Assembly: GCA_937863225.1 (NCBI GenBank)
Contig: CALMEI010000069.1
Coordinates: 1 to 35,724, forward strand
From: an uncultured Polaromonas sp.
GTDB lineage: Bacteria > Pseudomonadota > Gammaproteobacteria > Burkholderiales > Burkholderiaceae_C
Direction: 5' to 3'
Length of the DNA stretch: 35,724 nucleotides
Part shown: positions 1 to 9,160 of the stretch, one piece after another
Position numbering within the stretch: position 1 is the stretch's first letter
Layout of the letters: each line of letters begins with the position of its first letter
Program-made: the position numbers and the translations under genes
Notes under the pieces: generated by a model
Told to the model about the DNA's origin: nothing
What the model saw: only the letters and a program-made list of their open reading frames with translations
Databases searched by the model: none

Positions 1-1
1 T

Positions 2-1804
2 GATATTGATTTTTTTCTCTCACATGCCAGCCAAGCTTATTTTGCGCCTGATGAAAAGTTGTTTGACCCCAGCAGTGGTATACCCACACATCTGTATTAC
101 ATTCGCCAAGGGGCGGTGACGGGTGTTCGTGGCATGGCGGCGCATGCAGGCGGTGCGTTTGAATATGAAGTGGGGGATATATTTCCAATCGGTGCTGCTT
201 TGGCAGGGCGTGCCGTGACGGCTACTTACAGTTCCAGTGCAGATACCTTTGTGTTGCAATTGCCGATAGCCGCCATGCATGAATTGGCGCAACGCAGCCT
301 GGTTTTCACCCAGTTTCTAACAACGCGAACTGCAAAATTTTTAGAATTATCACGCAAGGCTTTGCGTGCCGATTTTTCAGAAAATTCCATGGTTGAGCAA
401 TCACTCGAGCGGCCATTGAGTGAATTGATTCAATTTGAGCCCATTGCTTGTGCACCTGATACGCCTTTACGTGAAGTGCTGGAAGTAATGTCAAAAAAAC
501 GCATAGGCTCTATGTTGGTCACTTCACCTGCAGGTGAACCTGTTGGTATTTTGACTCGATCCAACATCATTGCGCGTATCACCTTACCGCAAATCTCGCT
601 CGATCGACCTATTTCAGACGTGATGATTCAACCCGTGCGTTCGTTAACGGTCACGCATACAGCACAAGATGCAGCGATTTTGATGTCGCGATACGGCATT
701 CGCCATATTCCTGTAACCAAGGATGGTGTTGCCGTAGGCTTGGTATCAGAGCACGATTTGTTTGCGATGCAAAAGCAAAGCTTGAAAGGTGTCAGTTCTT
801 CAATCCGTGCTGCCAATGATATAGACGCCTTGAAACGTGCCGCGCTAGATATACGCAAACTGGCACGTGTATTGTTGGGGCAAGGTCTTAAGGCCAGGCA
901 GCTTACTGAGCTGATTAGTCATTTGAATGATGTCTTAACCGAAAGAATCATTCAAATTAAAAGTGAAGAGCACAATGTTGATGTGTCTAAATTATGTTGG
1001 ATATCTTTGGGCTCTGAGGGTCGAGGTGAACAAACCATTGCAACCGATCAAGACAATGCAATGATTTTGCCCAATGGCATCAGCACAGACCTTCGTGAGC
1101 AAATACGAACATTTGCACATGATGTCAACTTGGCATTAGATGCATGTGGGTACCCGCTTTGTCACGGTGGCATCATGGCAGGTGAAGCTGCCTGCTGTTT
1201 GACTTTGGATGAATGGAAAACGCGTTTTGACCACTGGATTTCACAAGGTTCACCAGAAGATTTATTGAATGCCAGCATTTATTTTGACTTCAGAACGCTG
1301 ATTGGTGATGCCAGTTTGGCAGATGAGCTGAGGCAGATTGTCGTGACTGAAGCACAAAAGACACCTCGTTTCATGAAACAAATGGCGTTAAACGCATTGA
1401 CCAGACAGGTTCCGCTCAATTGGCGTGGTGCTATTGACGCTGATAGCCAAGGGATGATTGATTTGAAGCTGCAAGCCACTGCGATAGTGGTAGATGCTGC
1501 TCGCATTTATGCGCTTGGTCATGGTATAGAAGAAACAAACACATGCAAACGTTTGGCCGCGGCAGGTCCATTGATGAAAGTGGCAGACACCGAATACGAT
1601 GCATGGGTGAGCGGATTTGACTTTTTGCAAATGTTGCGCTTGCGCGTGCAAGTTGGTGATGACGTTGATACACGAACCGAAAGTGCGAATCCGAACAGTA
1701 TCAAAGTGTCTGAATTGAATGAAATCGACAGGCGGATTTTGCGAGAAACATTGCGTGTGGTGCGTCAATTGCAGCAACGTATGCAATTGGATTATCAAAG
1801 ATAG
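2..1804 (+). CDS. cNMP-binding/CBS-domain/DUF294 nucleotidyltransferase protein, 5'-partial
   Basis: Probable signal-transduction nucleotidyltransferase. The frame stays open to the left edge of the window, and the residues before the first possible TTG start (position 59) continue a cyclic-nucleotide-binding fold, so the true start lies outside. Domains in order: end of a cNMP-binding domain (to about residue 105 counted from position 59), a pair of CBS domains (about 125-245, with KKRIGSMLV and MSRYGIRHIPV typical of CBS repeats), then a DUF294 nucleotidyltransferase with the GSEGRGEQT...TDQDN signature near residues 319-333, and the DUF294 C-terminal helical region. The family is related to GlnD/PII uridylyltransferases, but its substrate is generally unknown. 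The exonuclease gene follows after 3 bp, so the two are probably co-transcribed; this pairing is common in proteobacteria. Family call is firm, substrate unknown. Confidence 0.9.
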   Translation, partial: DIDFFLSHASQAYFAPDEKLFDPSSGIPTHLYYIRQGAVTGVRGMAAHAGGAFEYEVGDIFPIGAALAGRAVTATYSSSADTFVLQLPIAAMHELAQRSLVFTQFLTTRTAKFLELSRKALRADFSENSMVEQSLERPLSELIQFEPIACAPDTPLREVLEVMSKKRIGSMLVTSPAGEPVGILTRSNIIARITLPQISLDRPISDVMIQPVRSLTVTHTAQDAAILMSRYGIRHIPVTKDGVAVGLVSEHDLFAMQKQSLKGVSSSIRAANDIDALKRAALDIRKLARVLLGQGLKARQLTELISHLNDVLTERIIQIKSEEHNVDVSKLCWISLGSEGRGEQTIATDQDNAMILPNGISTDLREQIRTFAHDVNLALDACGYPLCHGGIMAGEAACCLTLDEWKTRFDHWISQGSPEDLLNASIYFDFRTLIGDASLADELRQIVVTEAQKTPRFMKQMALNALTRQVPLNWRGAIDADSQGMIDLKLQATAIVVDAARIYALGHGIEETNTCKRLAAAGPLMKVADTEYDAWVSGFDFLQMLRLRVQVGDDVDTRTESANPNSIKVSELNEIDRRILRETLRVVRQLQQRMQLDYQR

Positions 1805-1807
1805 AGT

Positions 1808-2461
1808 ATGAGCTTACTAAATTCTCTAACCTCTTTTTTGGGGAAAAGTGCGACTGTGGATGAGACGCGCTGGGTCATGTTGGATGTTGAAACCAGTGGC
1901 CTAGACATGCAAAGAGACAGCTTGTTGGCTATTGCTGCAATTGCCATGCACGTGGATTGGAAATCAAAATCCTTGACCATCGATATCGGAGATAGTTTTG
2001 AAGTTGTTTTGCAGCAAGAACAATCATCAAGTAAAGAAAATATTCTTTTGCACGGCATAGGTACAAAAAAACAGCGTGATGGTGTGAATCCTAAAATCGC
2101 ATTGCAGTCCTTTAATCAATTCGTGGGCACATCGCCATTATTGGCGTTTCATGCGGCTTTTGATGAGACCATGATAAAGCGACACCAGCGGCAATATCTA
2201 AATACCGAATTGGGCAATGTTTGGCTGGATATTGATCACCTGTGTGCAGTGACTTATGAGAAAGTACGCGCACGTGCGCTGGATGATTGGATGACTTATT
2301 TTGGTATCAACTGTGCAGTTCGCCATCAGGCTGCAGCTGATACGCTTGCTGAGTGTGAACTCTTGCAACGCATATGGCCAAAAGTGTCTGCGCAATGCAG
2401 TAAATGGAATGATGTGAAAAAACTAGCCGACCAACACCGGTGGATAGGACGCGCTGGTTAA
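1808..2461 (+). CDS. DnaQ-like (DEDDh) 3'-5' exonuclease
   Basis: A 217-residue protein with the exonuclease fold of the DNA polymerase III epsilon/PolC type. Visible motifs: ExoI LDVETSGLD near residue 25 (catalytic Asp and Glu), ExoII FHAAFDETMI near residue 115 (Asp), and ExoIII HQAAADTLAE near residue 177 (His and Asp), so all DEDDh residues are present. It starts with ATG 3 bp after the DUF294 gene and is probably translated with it. It lacks the extra domains of DnaQ itself and is probably a stand-alone nuclease in repair or nucleotide turnover; its substrate cannot be told from sequence. Confidence 0.88.
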   Translation: MSLLNSLTSFLGKSATVDETRWVMLDVETSGLDMQRDSLLAIAAIAMHVDWKSKSLTIDIGDSFEVVLQQEQSSSKENILLHGIGTKKQRDGVNPKIALQSFNQFVGTSPLLAFHAAFDETMIKRHQRQYLNTELGNVWLDIDHLCAVTYEKVRARALDDWMTYFGINCAVRHQAAADTLAECELLQRIWPKVSAQCSKWNDVKKLADQHRWIGRAG

Positions 2462-2486
2462 AGAGAATATTTTTTGCAACCGCGTA

Positions 2487-2999
2487 TTACAGGATCGCAT
2501 TTTTCACAAAGTCATTCGCAATGGTTTCATTCCGCATCCCGGATATGACTTTTCGAAATGCCAATATTCTTTCGTTGTATTGATCAATACTTTTACATTT
2601 CTCTAGCTGCATACACAAACTGTCAGAGTTTGGACCTAATAAATCTATCAAACTTTTCGTCGATTGTCTGATAGCGGTTTGCAATGATGGCAATGCTGTC
2701 GTTTGTGTGGCAGGCGCTACGATGGCTGTTGGAGCTTGTTGTTCAACATTGACAGTGTTTGAGCTGGCAGCAGGCATGGATACGACTTGCACATATTCCT
2801 GTTCCTGCAGTAAATCAATGTGCTCTTGGATTTCAGCTCCTGATGTGGTTACTTGACCAAGTTGCTCTATAGTTTTAATGCCATCAACCATAATCAACAA
2901 ACTGCGAAGCTTAAACGAGAGTGCATGGTCTCGCACTTTTAATGCAAGCATGCCTTTCTCAGTTTTTTTGAAAATCGTCTGTAAACTACTTTGAGCCAT
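2487..2999 (-). CDS. Hypothetical protein with winged-helix-like N-terminal region
   Basis: I do not recognise a named family. The 170-residue protein has an N-terminal segment (about 1-75) containing LSFKLRSLLIMVDGIKTIEQL, which resembles the short winged-helix-like domain found in several Burkholderiales regulatory or hypothetical proteins. A low-complexity Ala/Thr/Val/Gln linker (about 78-110) and a helical C-terminus follow. No signal peptide or membrane segment is seen. It is convergent with the exonuclease gene and divergent from uvrA, with which it shares a 193-bp upstream region. The start is the ATG at 2999. Function unknown; the coding call rests on length, composition and the domain-like N-terminus. 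Confidence 0.7.
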   Translation of the reverse strand: MAQSSLQTIFKKTEKGMLALKVRDHALSFKLRSLLIMVDGIKTIEQLGQVTTSGAEIQEHIDLLQEQEYVQVVSMPAASSNTVNVEQQAPTAIVAPATQTTALPSLQTAIRQSTKSLIDLLGPNSDSLCMQLEKCKSIDQYNERILAFRKVISGMRNETIANDFVKNAIL

Positions 3000-3192
3000 C
3001 TACTTGTCCCGATTATTAAATTTCGCAAATGATTCAACTATAAATTGCTTATGAGTCCATCAATTTAAAGTGAATACAAATCGTTGCAATTTGTAGGTTA
3101 TTTGCTAAAGATTTTTGGCAAATGACAAAAGTCATTAACAATTTACCCGTTTCCTGCTGTCATGATAATTTAATTACAACTAAAGTGCAAAT

Positions 3193-6100
3193 ATGTTCAA
3201 TCAGAAACGACAGGGTTTAGGAAATACCATTCAAATTCGTGGTGCTCGTCAACACAATCTTAAAAATATCGACCTTGATCTTCGTACCGGTGAGTTGACG
3301 GTTGTTACAGGTCCTAGTGGTTCTGGTAAATCTAGTTTGGTATTTGATACCTTATTTGCTGAGGGACAACGCAGGTACGTTGAAACTTTCTCTGCTTATG
3401 CGAGGCAGTTTTTGGATCGCATGGACAAACCAGCTGTGGACCGTGTTGATGGTGTTCCACCAGCGATTGCCATTGATCAGACCAACCCGGTTCGCAGTTC
3501 ACGCTCAACCGTCGGCACCATGACCGAGTTGAACGATCATCTCAAACTCTACTTTGCACGTGCGGCGCAATTATTTGACCGCGACACAGCGCTGTTGGTG
3601 AGTCATGATTCATCCGAGTCGATTTATGCACAAATATTAGAACGCGTCACCGCGCTAGCGCATGCCAGGGGTGATGAACCACGTTTAGCGGTGACATTCC
3701 CAGTTGAGCTACCCGCTCAAACCACTGCCCAAGAGGTGACGCAGTGGCTGTCTGCCAGTGGTTTTACCAAAGTACAGGCAGAGCGCGAGCTTGCAACGAT
3801 TTCAGGGCCGCGTAAATTACTGGATGTTGTTGCTGATAGGTTCCGTATCACCACGGTTGACAAATCACGTGTTATCGAAGCCATCGAAGTGGCGCTGAAA
3901 CGGGGCAGTGGTCGAGTCAATGTCTATGCAAGCGTTTCAGGAGATGAGGTGGACACCATGTGGAAATTTTCCACGGGTTTGCACTGTCCAGAAAGCGACC
4001 ATCGTTATGCCGATCCCATCGCATCGGCGTTCTCCTTCAACTCGCCGGTCGGTGCGTGTGATAAGTGCAAAGGCTTTGGCCGAGTGATTGGGGTTGATTA
4101 CGGATTAGTTATTCCCAACGACAAACTCACTCTGCGTGCAGGTGCTATCAAACCCATGCAAACACCAGCGTGGCAAGAATGTCAAGATGACTTGATGCGC
4201 CATGCTGAGGCGGCGGGGATTCCGCGCGACACGCCGTATTACAAACTCACCGAAGAACACAAACACTGGGTCATCAATGGCTCACCCAATTGGAACGGTA
4301 AGTGGAACCAGCACTGGTTTGGCGTGAAACGCTTCTTCGAGTATTTGGAAACCAAGTCCTACAAAATGCACATACGCGTGTTGCTGTCCAAATACCGCAG
4401 CTACACCACCTGTGAGACCTGCAATGGCGCGCGTTTGAAAACGGATAGCCTGATCTGGCGCATCGGTAGCAAAGCTGACGCTGATGCAGTACTTGCACCT
4501 TCCAAGCGGTTCCTGCCCAGCGGTACAGCTTGGTCGCGCGAGCAACTTGAAGCGCTTCCGGGTTTGTGCTTGCATGACTTGATGCTGTTGTCGATTGACA
4601 AGTTGAGATTGTACTTTCAGGCAATAACCGTTCACCCTGAGCCTGTAGACGGGGTTTCGACAAGATCAAACCGAACGGGTGATGAGAAGGCACTCACTTT
4701 GCTGCATGAAGAAATCAACACCCGCCTCAAATATTTATGCGATGTGGGCATTGGTTACCTGAGCTTAGATCGTCAAAGCCGTACCTTGAGCGGTGGAGAA
4801 GTTCAGCGTATCAACCTCACCACCGCATTGGGCACGTCATTGGTGAATACCTTGTTTGTATTGGATGAACCCAGCATTGGTTTGCACCCGCGTGACATGG
4901 GGCGCATTACCCAAGCGATGCTGCGTCTGCGGGATGCAGGCAACACCTTGGTGGTGGTGGAACACGACCCGGCGGTGATGCTGGCGGCTGATCGCATGAT
5001 AGACATGGGCCCAGGGCCAGGTGAGCGTGGCGGCCAAGTTGTGTTTGATGGTACGACCGATGAGTTGCGCCATGCTGACACGCTGACAGGAGCATATCTA
5101 GGTGGGCGCAAGCAAATTGGCATGGGTTTTCAACGCCTGGTAAGTGACAGCACGCCGCGCTTGATATTGGAAGGTGCACGTGAACACAACCTAAAAAACG
5201 TGACAGTTGATTTTCCACTGCAACGACTGGTCACCATCACTGGCGTAAGCGGCTCTGGCAAGTCAAGTTTGGTGCAAGACATTCTGGCACCTGCGTTGTT
5301 ACGTCATTTCGGCAAAACAACCGATGCACCGGGCTTGCACGACCGCTTGCTGGGTGCTGATCACCTGAGCGACGTGGTGTTTGTTGACCAATCACCCATT
5401 GGTAAAACCGCCCGTTCCAATCCTGCCAGCTATGTGGGCGCGTGGGATGCTGTGCGTGAGTTGTTTGCGCAAGCGCCGTTAGCCAAACAGCGCGGCTACA
5501 CCACTTCTAAATTTAGCTTCAACAGTGGCGATGGGCGTTGTGCCCTGTGCGGCGGTTCTGGCTTTGAACACATCGAGATGCAGTTTTTGAGTGATGTGTA
5601 CCTGCGCTGCCAAGATTGCAATGGCCTGCGATATCGCCCTGAGATTTTGGAAATACACATTGAACGCCAAGGCAAGAGCTTCAATGTTGCCGATGTGTTG
5701 GCCTTGACGGTCAGCGAAGCCGCTGCCGTCTTCTCCACTGACCGCGACGTCATTCGCGCCCTGCAACCCATTGTCGATGTGGGCTTGGAATACGTCAAAC
5801 TCGGTCAACCCGTCCCCACATTATCGGGCGGCGAAGCACAGCGCCTCAAACTGGCTGGCTATTTGGCTGAGGCGGCCAAAAGCGGCAGTTCAAGCCGTCA
5901 ACCCGTGGCTAAAAAGGGCACACTGTTTTTGTTTGACGAACCCACTACCGGCTTGCACTTTGATGACATTGCCAAACTGATGCGTGCTCTGCGCAAATTG
6001 CAAGATGCGGGGCATTCACTTGTCATCATCGAACACAATTTAGATGTGATTCGATCGAGCGACTGGTTGGTAGATTTGGGCCCCGAAGGAGGCGAGGCGG

Positions 6101-9081
6101 GAGGCGAAATTGTCGCCGTGGGCACGCCAGATGATTTGCGCCGTCACCCCACTTCGCATACTGGGCAAGCGCTGCGCGATTACGATGGTGCGCTGGGTTT
6201 GGAGACTCCAAAAGTAGAAGAAAAAATCCTGTTCGGGCTGAGCCCTTCGACGGGCTCAGGACGGGCTCTGTCGAAGCCTAAGCAAACCCTTAGCCATGCT
6301 CAGGGCGGACAGTTGCAGCCTGAGCGAGTTGATGCCATCCAAATCGTCAACGCCAAAGAACACAATCTGAAGTCGTTGAGTGTCAACATCCCACACGGTC
6401 AATTCACGGTTGTTACGGGCGTCAGTGGTTCGGGCAAATCAACCTTGGCGTTTGATATTTTGTTCAACGAAGGCCAGCGCCGCTATTTGGAAAGCCTGAA
6501 CGCCTACGCCCGCAGCATCGTGCAGCCAGCAGGGCGACCAGAAGTTGACGCGGTTTATGGCATCCCGCCCACGGTGGCGATTGAGCAGCGCTTGAGTCGT
6601 GGCGGTCGTAAATCCACGGTGGGTACGACTACCGAAGTTTGGCATTTTCTTCGACTTCTGTACGTCAAATTAGGCATCCAACACTGCATCCACGACGGCG
6701 CTGCGGTGCAACCGCAAACGCCAGACAGCATCGTTTCGCAGTTACTGAAAAACTTCAAAGGCCAGCACATCGGTTTGCTGGCGCCAATGGTCATCAACCG
6801 CAAAGGCGTCTACACCGAGTTGGCAGACTGGGCACGACCACGCGGTTACACCCATTTGCGGGTGGATGGCAACTTTTTGCCGACGACCGGCTTCCCAAGG
6901 ATTGACCGCTTCAAAGAGCACAGTATTGAGCTGCCAGTGGCAAGCCTAGACATTAACGCTGAAAATGAAGCGGCTTTGCGACTGGCTTTGACTGTGGCTT
7001 TAGAACATGGCAAAGGCGTGGTCTATGTGTTGAGCGATTTGCATGGTCTCAAAGATGCTACGGAAAATGGAACAGAAACCGCGCACATCGGCAAACTCAG
7101 CGTGTTCTCCACCAAACGCGCGTGCCCGGTTTGCAGCACCAGCTACGCCGAATTGGACCCGCGTTTGTTCAGCTACAACAGCAAGCACGGCTGGTGCCCT
7201 GATTGTGTCGGCACCGGTGTGCAACTCACCAAAGACCAGCGCAAAGTGTTCGATGATTCGATCAAAGACGACAACGGAGGCCGCGAACAAACCTTTGCTG
7301 AACCGGATGCAGACGATATCGCCACCCATGCTTGCCCCAGCTGTGGCGGGACGCGACTGAATTTGATGGCGCGTTCCGTCAAGTTTGGTGTTTCAAGTCA
7401 TTATTCTGAATCGAATCATTCAAAAACGGCCACTGGCATAGAAGGCATTGCCATCACGGACATTGCTGCTTTGAGCGTGACCGACATTCACCAGTGGGTC
7501 GCCAAATTACAAACCGCAGGGCGTTTAACGCAACGCGAGATGGACATTGCGCGGGATTTGCTGCCAGAGATAGAAGGGCGCTTGGCGTTTTTAGAAGAAG
7601 TCGGGCTGGGCTACCTCACGCTGGATCGAGGTGCGCCAACGCTGAGCGGTGGTGAGGCGCAGCGCATCCGACTGGCAGCGCAACTGGGAAGCAACCTGCA
7701 AGGCGTCTGTTACGTGCTGGACGAACCAACCATTGGTCTGCACGCCAGAGACAACCAAATCTTGCTGCGCGCTCTGCACAAATTGGGCGACAAAGGCAAC
7801 ACGTTGGTGGTGGTGGAGCATGACGTGGACACGATTCGTGCCGCCCAGCACATCATCGACATCGGTCCCAGCGCCGGCAAACGCGGTGGCCAGCTTGTAG
7901 CCGAAGGCACGGTGGATGATGTGATGCAAGCCACCGAATCGCAAACTGGACGCTACTTGATGCACGCCATCAAGCACCCGCTGCAACAGCGCCGTGTGGT
8001 TGAACAAGTAGCTGAGCAGCATTGGATTGATGTGCAAGGTGCAAACATGCACAATTTGCAAAACGTCAACGTGCAAATTCCGCTACAGCGCTTAGTGGCT
8101 ATTACCGGCGTATCTGGTTCGGGCAAATCGACCTTAGCACGCGAGGTCATGCTGACCAACGTCCACGCCGCCGTCGCGCAGCAAGCCACCAAAGCAGGGC
8201 GCGATGCTGCCGCTGCGGGCAAACACCCGGTTTGGGTGGGTTGCGACAGTGTCACGGGCTATGAAACCGTGGACCGTGTGCTGGAAGTGGACCAAACCCC
8301 TATCGGTAAAACCCCGCGCAGCTGTCCTGCCACCTACATTGGTTTTTGGGACACCATCCGCAAGCTGTTTGCTGAGACTTTAGAAGCTAAGGCAAGAGGT
8401 TACGCGGTTGGCAGGTTCAGCTTCAACGCGGGTGAGGGTAGGTGCTCTGGTTGCGACGGCCAAGGCATACGCACCATCGCCATGAGTTTTTTGCCCGATG
8501 TCAAGGTGCCTTGCGAAGTCTGTCACGGTGCCCGCTTCAACCCCGAAACGCTGGCAGTCACCTGGCGCGGCAAAAGCATCGGCGATGTGTTGCAAATGGA
8601 AGTGGACGAAGCAGTGGACTTCTTCGCCACCATGCCCAACATCAGCCACCCACTGCAACTGCTCAAAGACGTCGGTTTGGGCTACCTCACGCTGGGTCAA
8701 CCCTCACCCACCTTGAGCGGTGGTGAGGCGCAGCGCATCAAGTTGGTGACCGAGCTTTCCAAGGTGCGTGATGACATCACAAGGCGTGGCCAAAAACCAC
8801 CGCACACTTTGTATGTGCTAGATGAACCCACCGTAGGCCTGCACATGGCCGACGTCGAAAAGCTCATCCACGTCCTGCATCGACTCGTCAACGGCGGTCA
8901 CAGCGTGGTGGTGATTGAGCATGACTTGGACGTCATCGCCGAGGCCGATTGGGTCATCGATCTCGGCCCCGACGGCGGCAAAGCCGGTGGTCAAGTGGTG
9001 GCATCAACCACACCCGAAGGTGTGGTCAAGCTGAAAACCCATACAGGCGTCGCCTTGAAAGCGATTTTGGCGAGAAAATAA
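3193..9081 (+). CDS. uvrA: Double-length (tandem) UvrA excinuclease ATPase
   Basis: Predicted DNA-damage recognition ATPase of nucleotide excision repair, made of two complete UvrA units in one 1962-residue chain, against about 940 for ordinary UvrA. There are four ABC modules: Walker A motifs near residues 40, 684, 1076 and 1639, each followed by an intact LSGGE signature, a DEP Walker B and an EH(D/N) switch. Unit one spans about 1-1005 and unit two about 1050-1962. C-terminal zinc modules are intact in both (CALC...CQDC and CSGC...CEVC). The first zinc module of unit one reads CPES...CDKC and has lost one Cys, whereas unit two keeps CPVC...CPDC. Two REP-like palindromes are read in frame, at about residues 479-496 and in the linker at about 1013-1040. 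Such fused UvrA proteins are known in betaproteobacteria, usually beside a normal uvrA elsewhere; the role of the fusion is unclear to me. No clear LexA box is seen upstream. Confidence 0.93.
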   Translation: MFNQKRQGLGNTIQIRGARQHNLKNIDLDLRTGELTVVTGPSGSGKSSLVFDTLFAEGQRRYVETFSAYARQFLDRMDKPAVDRVDGVPPAIAIDQTNPVRSSRSTVGTMTELNDHLKLYFARAAQLFDRDTALLVSHDSSESIYAQILERVTALAHARGDEPRLAVTFPVELPAQTTAQEVTQWLSASGFTKVQAERELATISGPRKLLDVVADRFRITTVDKSRVIEAIEVALKRGSGRVNVYASVSGDEVDTMWKFSTGLHCPESDHRYADPIASAFSFNSPVGACDKCKGFGRVIGVDYGLVIPNDKLTLRAGAIKPMQTPAWQECQDDLMRHAEAAGIPRDTPYYKLTEEHKHWVINGSPNWNGKWNQHWFGVKRFFEYLETKSYKMHIRVLLSKYRSYTTCETCNGARLKTDSLIWRIGSKADADAVLAPSKRFLPSGTAWSREQLEALPGLCLHDLMLLSIDKLRLYFQAITVHPEPVDGVSTRSNRTGDEKALTLLHEEINTRLKYLCDVGIGYLSLDRQSRTLSGGEVQRINLTTALGTSLVNTLFVLDEPSIGLHPRDMGRITQAMLRLRDAGNTLVVVEHDPAVMLAADRMIDMGPGPGERGGQVVFDGTTDELRHADTLTGAYLGGRKQIGMGFQRLVSDSTPRLILEGAREHNLKNVTVDFPLQRLVTITGVSGSGKSSLVQDILAPALLRHFGKTTDAPGLHDRLLGADHLSDVVFVDQSPIGKTARSNPASYVGAWDAVRELFAQAPLAKQRGYTTSKFSFNSGDGRCALCGGSGFEHIEMQFLSDVYLRCQDCNGLRYRPEILEIHIERQGKSFNVADVLALTVSEAAAVFSTDRDVIRALQPIVDVGLEYVKLGQPVPTLSGGEAQRLKLAGYLAEAAKSGSSSRQPVAKKGTLFLFDEPTTGLHFDDIAKLMRALRKLQDAGHSLVIIEHNLDVIRSSDWLVDLGPEGGEAGGEIVAVGTPDDLRRHPTSHTGQALRDYDGALGLETPKVEEKILFGLSPSTGSGRALSKPKQTLSHAQGGQLQPERVDAIQIVNAKEHNLKSLSVNIPHGQFTVVTGVSGSGKSTLAFDILFNEGQRRYLESLNAYARSIVQPAGRPEVDAVYGIPPTVAIEQRLSRGGRKSTVGTTTEVWHFLRLLYVKLGIQHCIHDGAAVQPQTPDSIVSQLLKNFKGQHIGLLAPMVINRKGVYTELADWARPRGYTHLRVDGNFLPTTGFPRIDRFKEHSIELPVASLDINAENEAALRLALTVALEHGKGVVYVLSDLHGLKDATENGTETAHIGKLSVFSTKRACPVCSTSYAELDPRLFSYNSKHGWCPDCVGTGVQLTKDQRKVFDDSIKDDNGGREQTFAEPDADDIATHACPSCGGTRLNLMARSVKFGVSSHYSESNHSKTATGIEGIAITDIAALSVTDIHQWVAKLQTAGRLTQREMDIARDLLPEIEGRLAFLEEVGLGYLTLDRGAPTLSGGEAQRIRLAAQLGSNLQGVCYVLDEPTIGLHARDNQILLRALHKLGDKGNTLVVVEHDVDTIRAAQHIIDIGPSAGKRGGQLVAEGTVDDVMQATESQTGRYLMHAIKHPLQQRRVVEQVAEQHWIDVQGANMHNLQNVNVQIPLQRLVAITGVSGSGKSTLAREVMLTNVHAAVAQQATKAGRDAAAAGKHPVWVGCDSVTGYETVDRVLEVDQTPIGKTPRSCPATYIGFWDTIRKLFAETLEAKARGYAVGRFSFNAGEGRCSGCDGQGIRTIAMSFLPDVKVPCEVCHGARFNPETLAVTWRGKSIGDVLQMEVDEAVDFFATMPNISHPLQLLKDVGLGYLTLGQPSPTLSGGEAQRIKLVTELSKVRDDITRRGQKPPHTLYVLDEPTVGLHMADVEKLIHVLHRLVNGGHSVVVIEHDLDVIAEADWVIDLGPDGGKAGGQVVASTTPEGVVKLKTHTGVALKAILARK
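4628..4679 (+). repeat. REP-like palindrome B1, in frame inside uvrA
   Basis: Imperfect inverted repeat: the left arm ccgttcaccctgagcctgt pairs with the reverse complement of the right arm gacaagatcaaaccgaacgg. The CCTGAGC-x-TGTCGA type of core is, from memory, shared by abundant REP-like palindromes in proteobacteria. It is translated as part of the segment between YFQAI and LLHEEIN of UvrA unit one, where ordinary UvrA has about 12 fewer residues. Confidence 0.75.
6229..6313 (+). repeat. REP-like palindromes B2 (compound), in frame in the uvrA inter-unit linker
   Basis: Contains gttcgggctgagccc, then ttcgac, then gggctcaggacggg (a hairpin), followed by ctctgtcgaagcc and, further on, gctcagggcggac, which is the complement of a B-type arm. 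The elements share the CTGAGC and TCGA cores with B1. The whole stretch is translated in frame and forms much of the linker between the two UvrA units, just before the residues IQIVNAKEHNL that open unit two. Confidence 0.72.
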
Positions 9082-9090
9082 GACGATTTC

Positions 9091-9140
9091 TGGCTGTATA
9101 CGGCGTATTTATTGCCTGCATTGCTATAAAATAAATAGCA
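9091..9140 (-). repeat. Interspersed repeat family A, copy A1
   Basis: About 50 bp. Read on the minus strand it has a short inverted repeat tgctatttattttatagca followed by the conserved block caggcaataaatacgccg and then tatacagcca. It lies between the convergent ends of uvrA and the MAPEG gene, ten bases after the uvrA stop. On this strand the frame used by the coding copies is open. Confidence 0.85.
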
Positions 9141-9160
9141 TTTGAGCAATAAGGTTGCTG

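Noticed and set aside
59-61. TTG as start of the DUF294 protein
   Set aside because: The upstream frame is open to the window edge and encodes plausible cNMP-domain sequence, so the gene is cut by the window.
3000-3192. Possible LexA/SOS box upstream of uvrA
   Set aside because: I looked for CTGT-N8-ACAG type sequences; ctgtcatgataattt has no matching right half. No other regulatory signal was convincing in this 193-bp gap.
4282-4693. Long opposite-strand open frames within uvrA and other genes
   Set aside because: They overlap strongly conserved genes, lack family features and are explained by codon bias of the plus-strand gene.
3193-9081. UvrA double length as an assembly duplication
   Set aside because: The two units are clearly different in sequence (different motifs, zinc modules and lengths) and fused UvrA proteins are known in betaproteobacteria.
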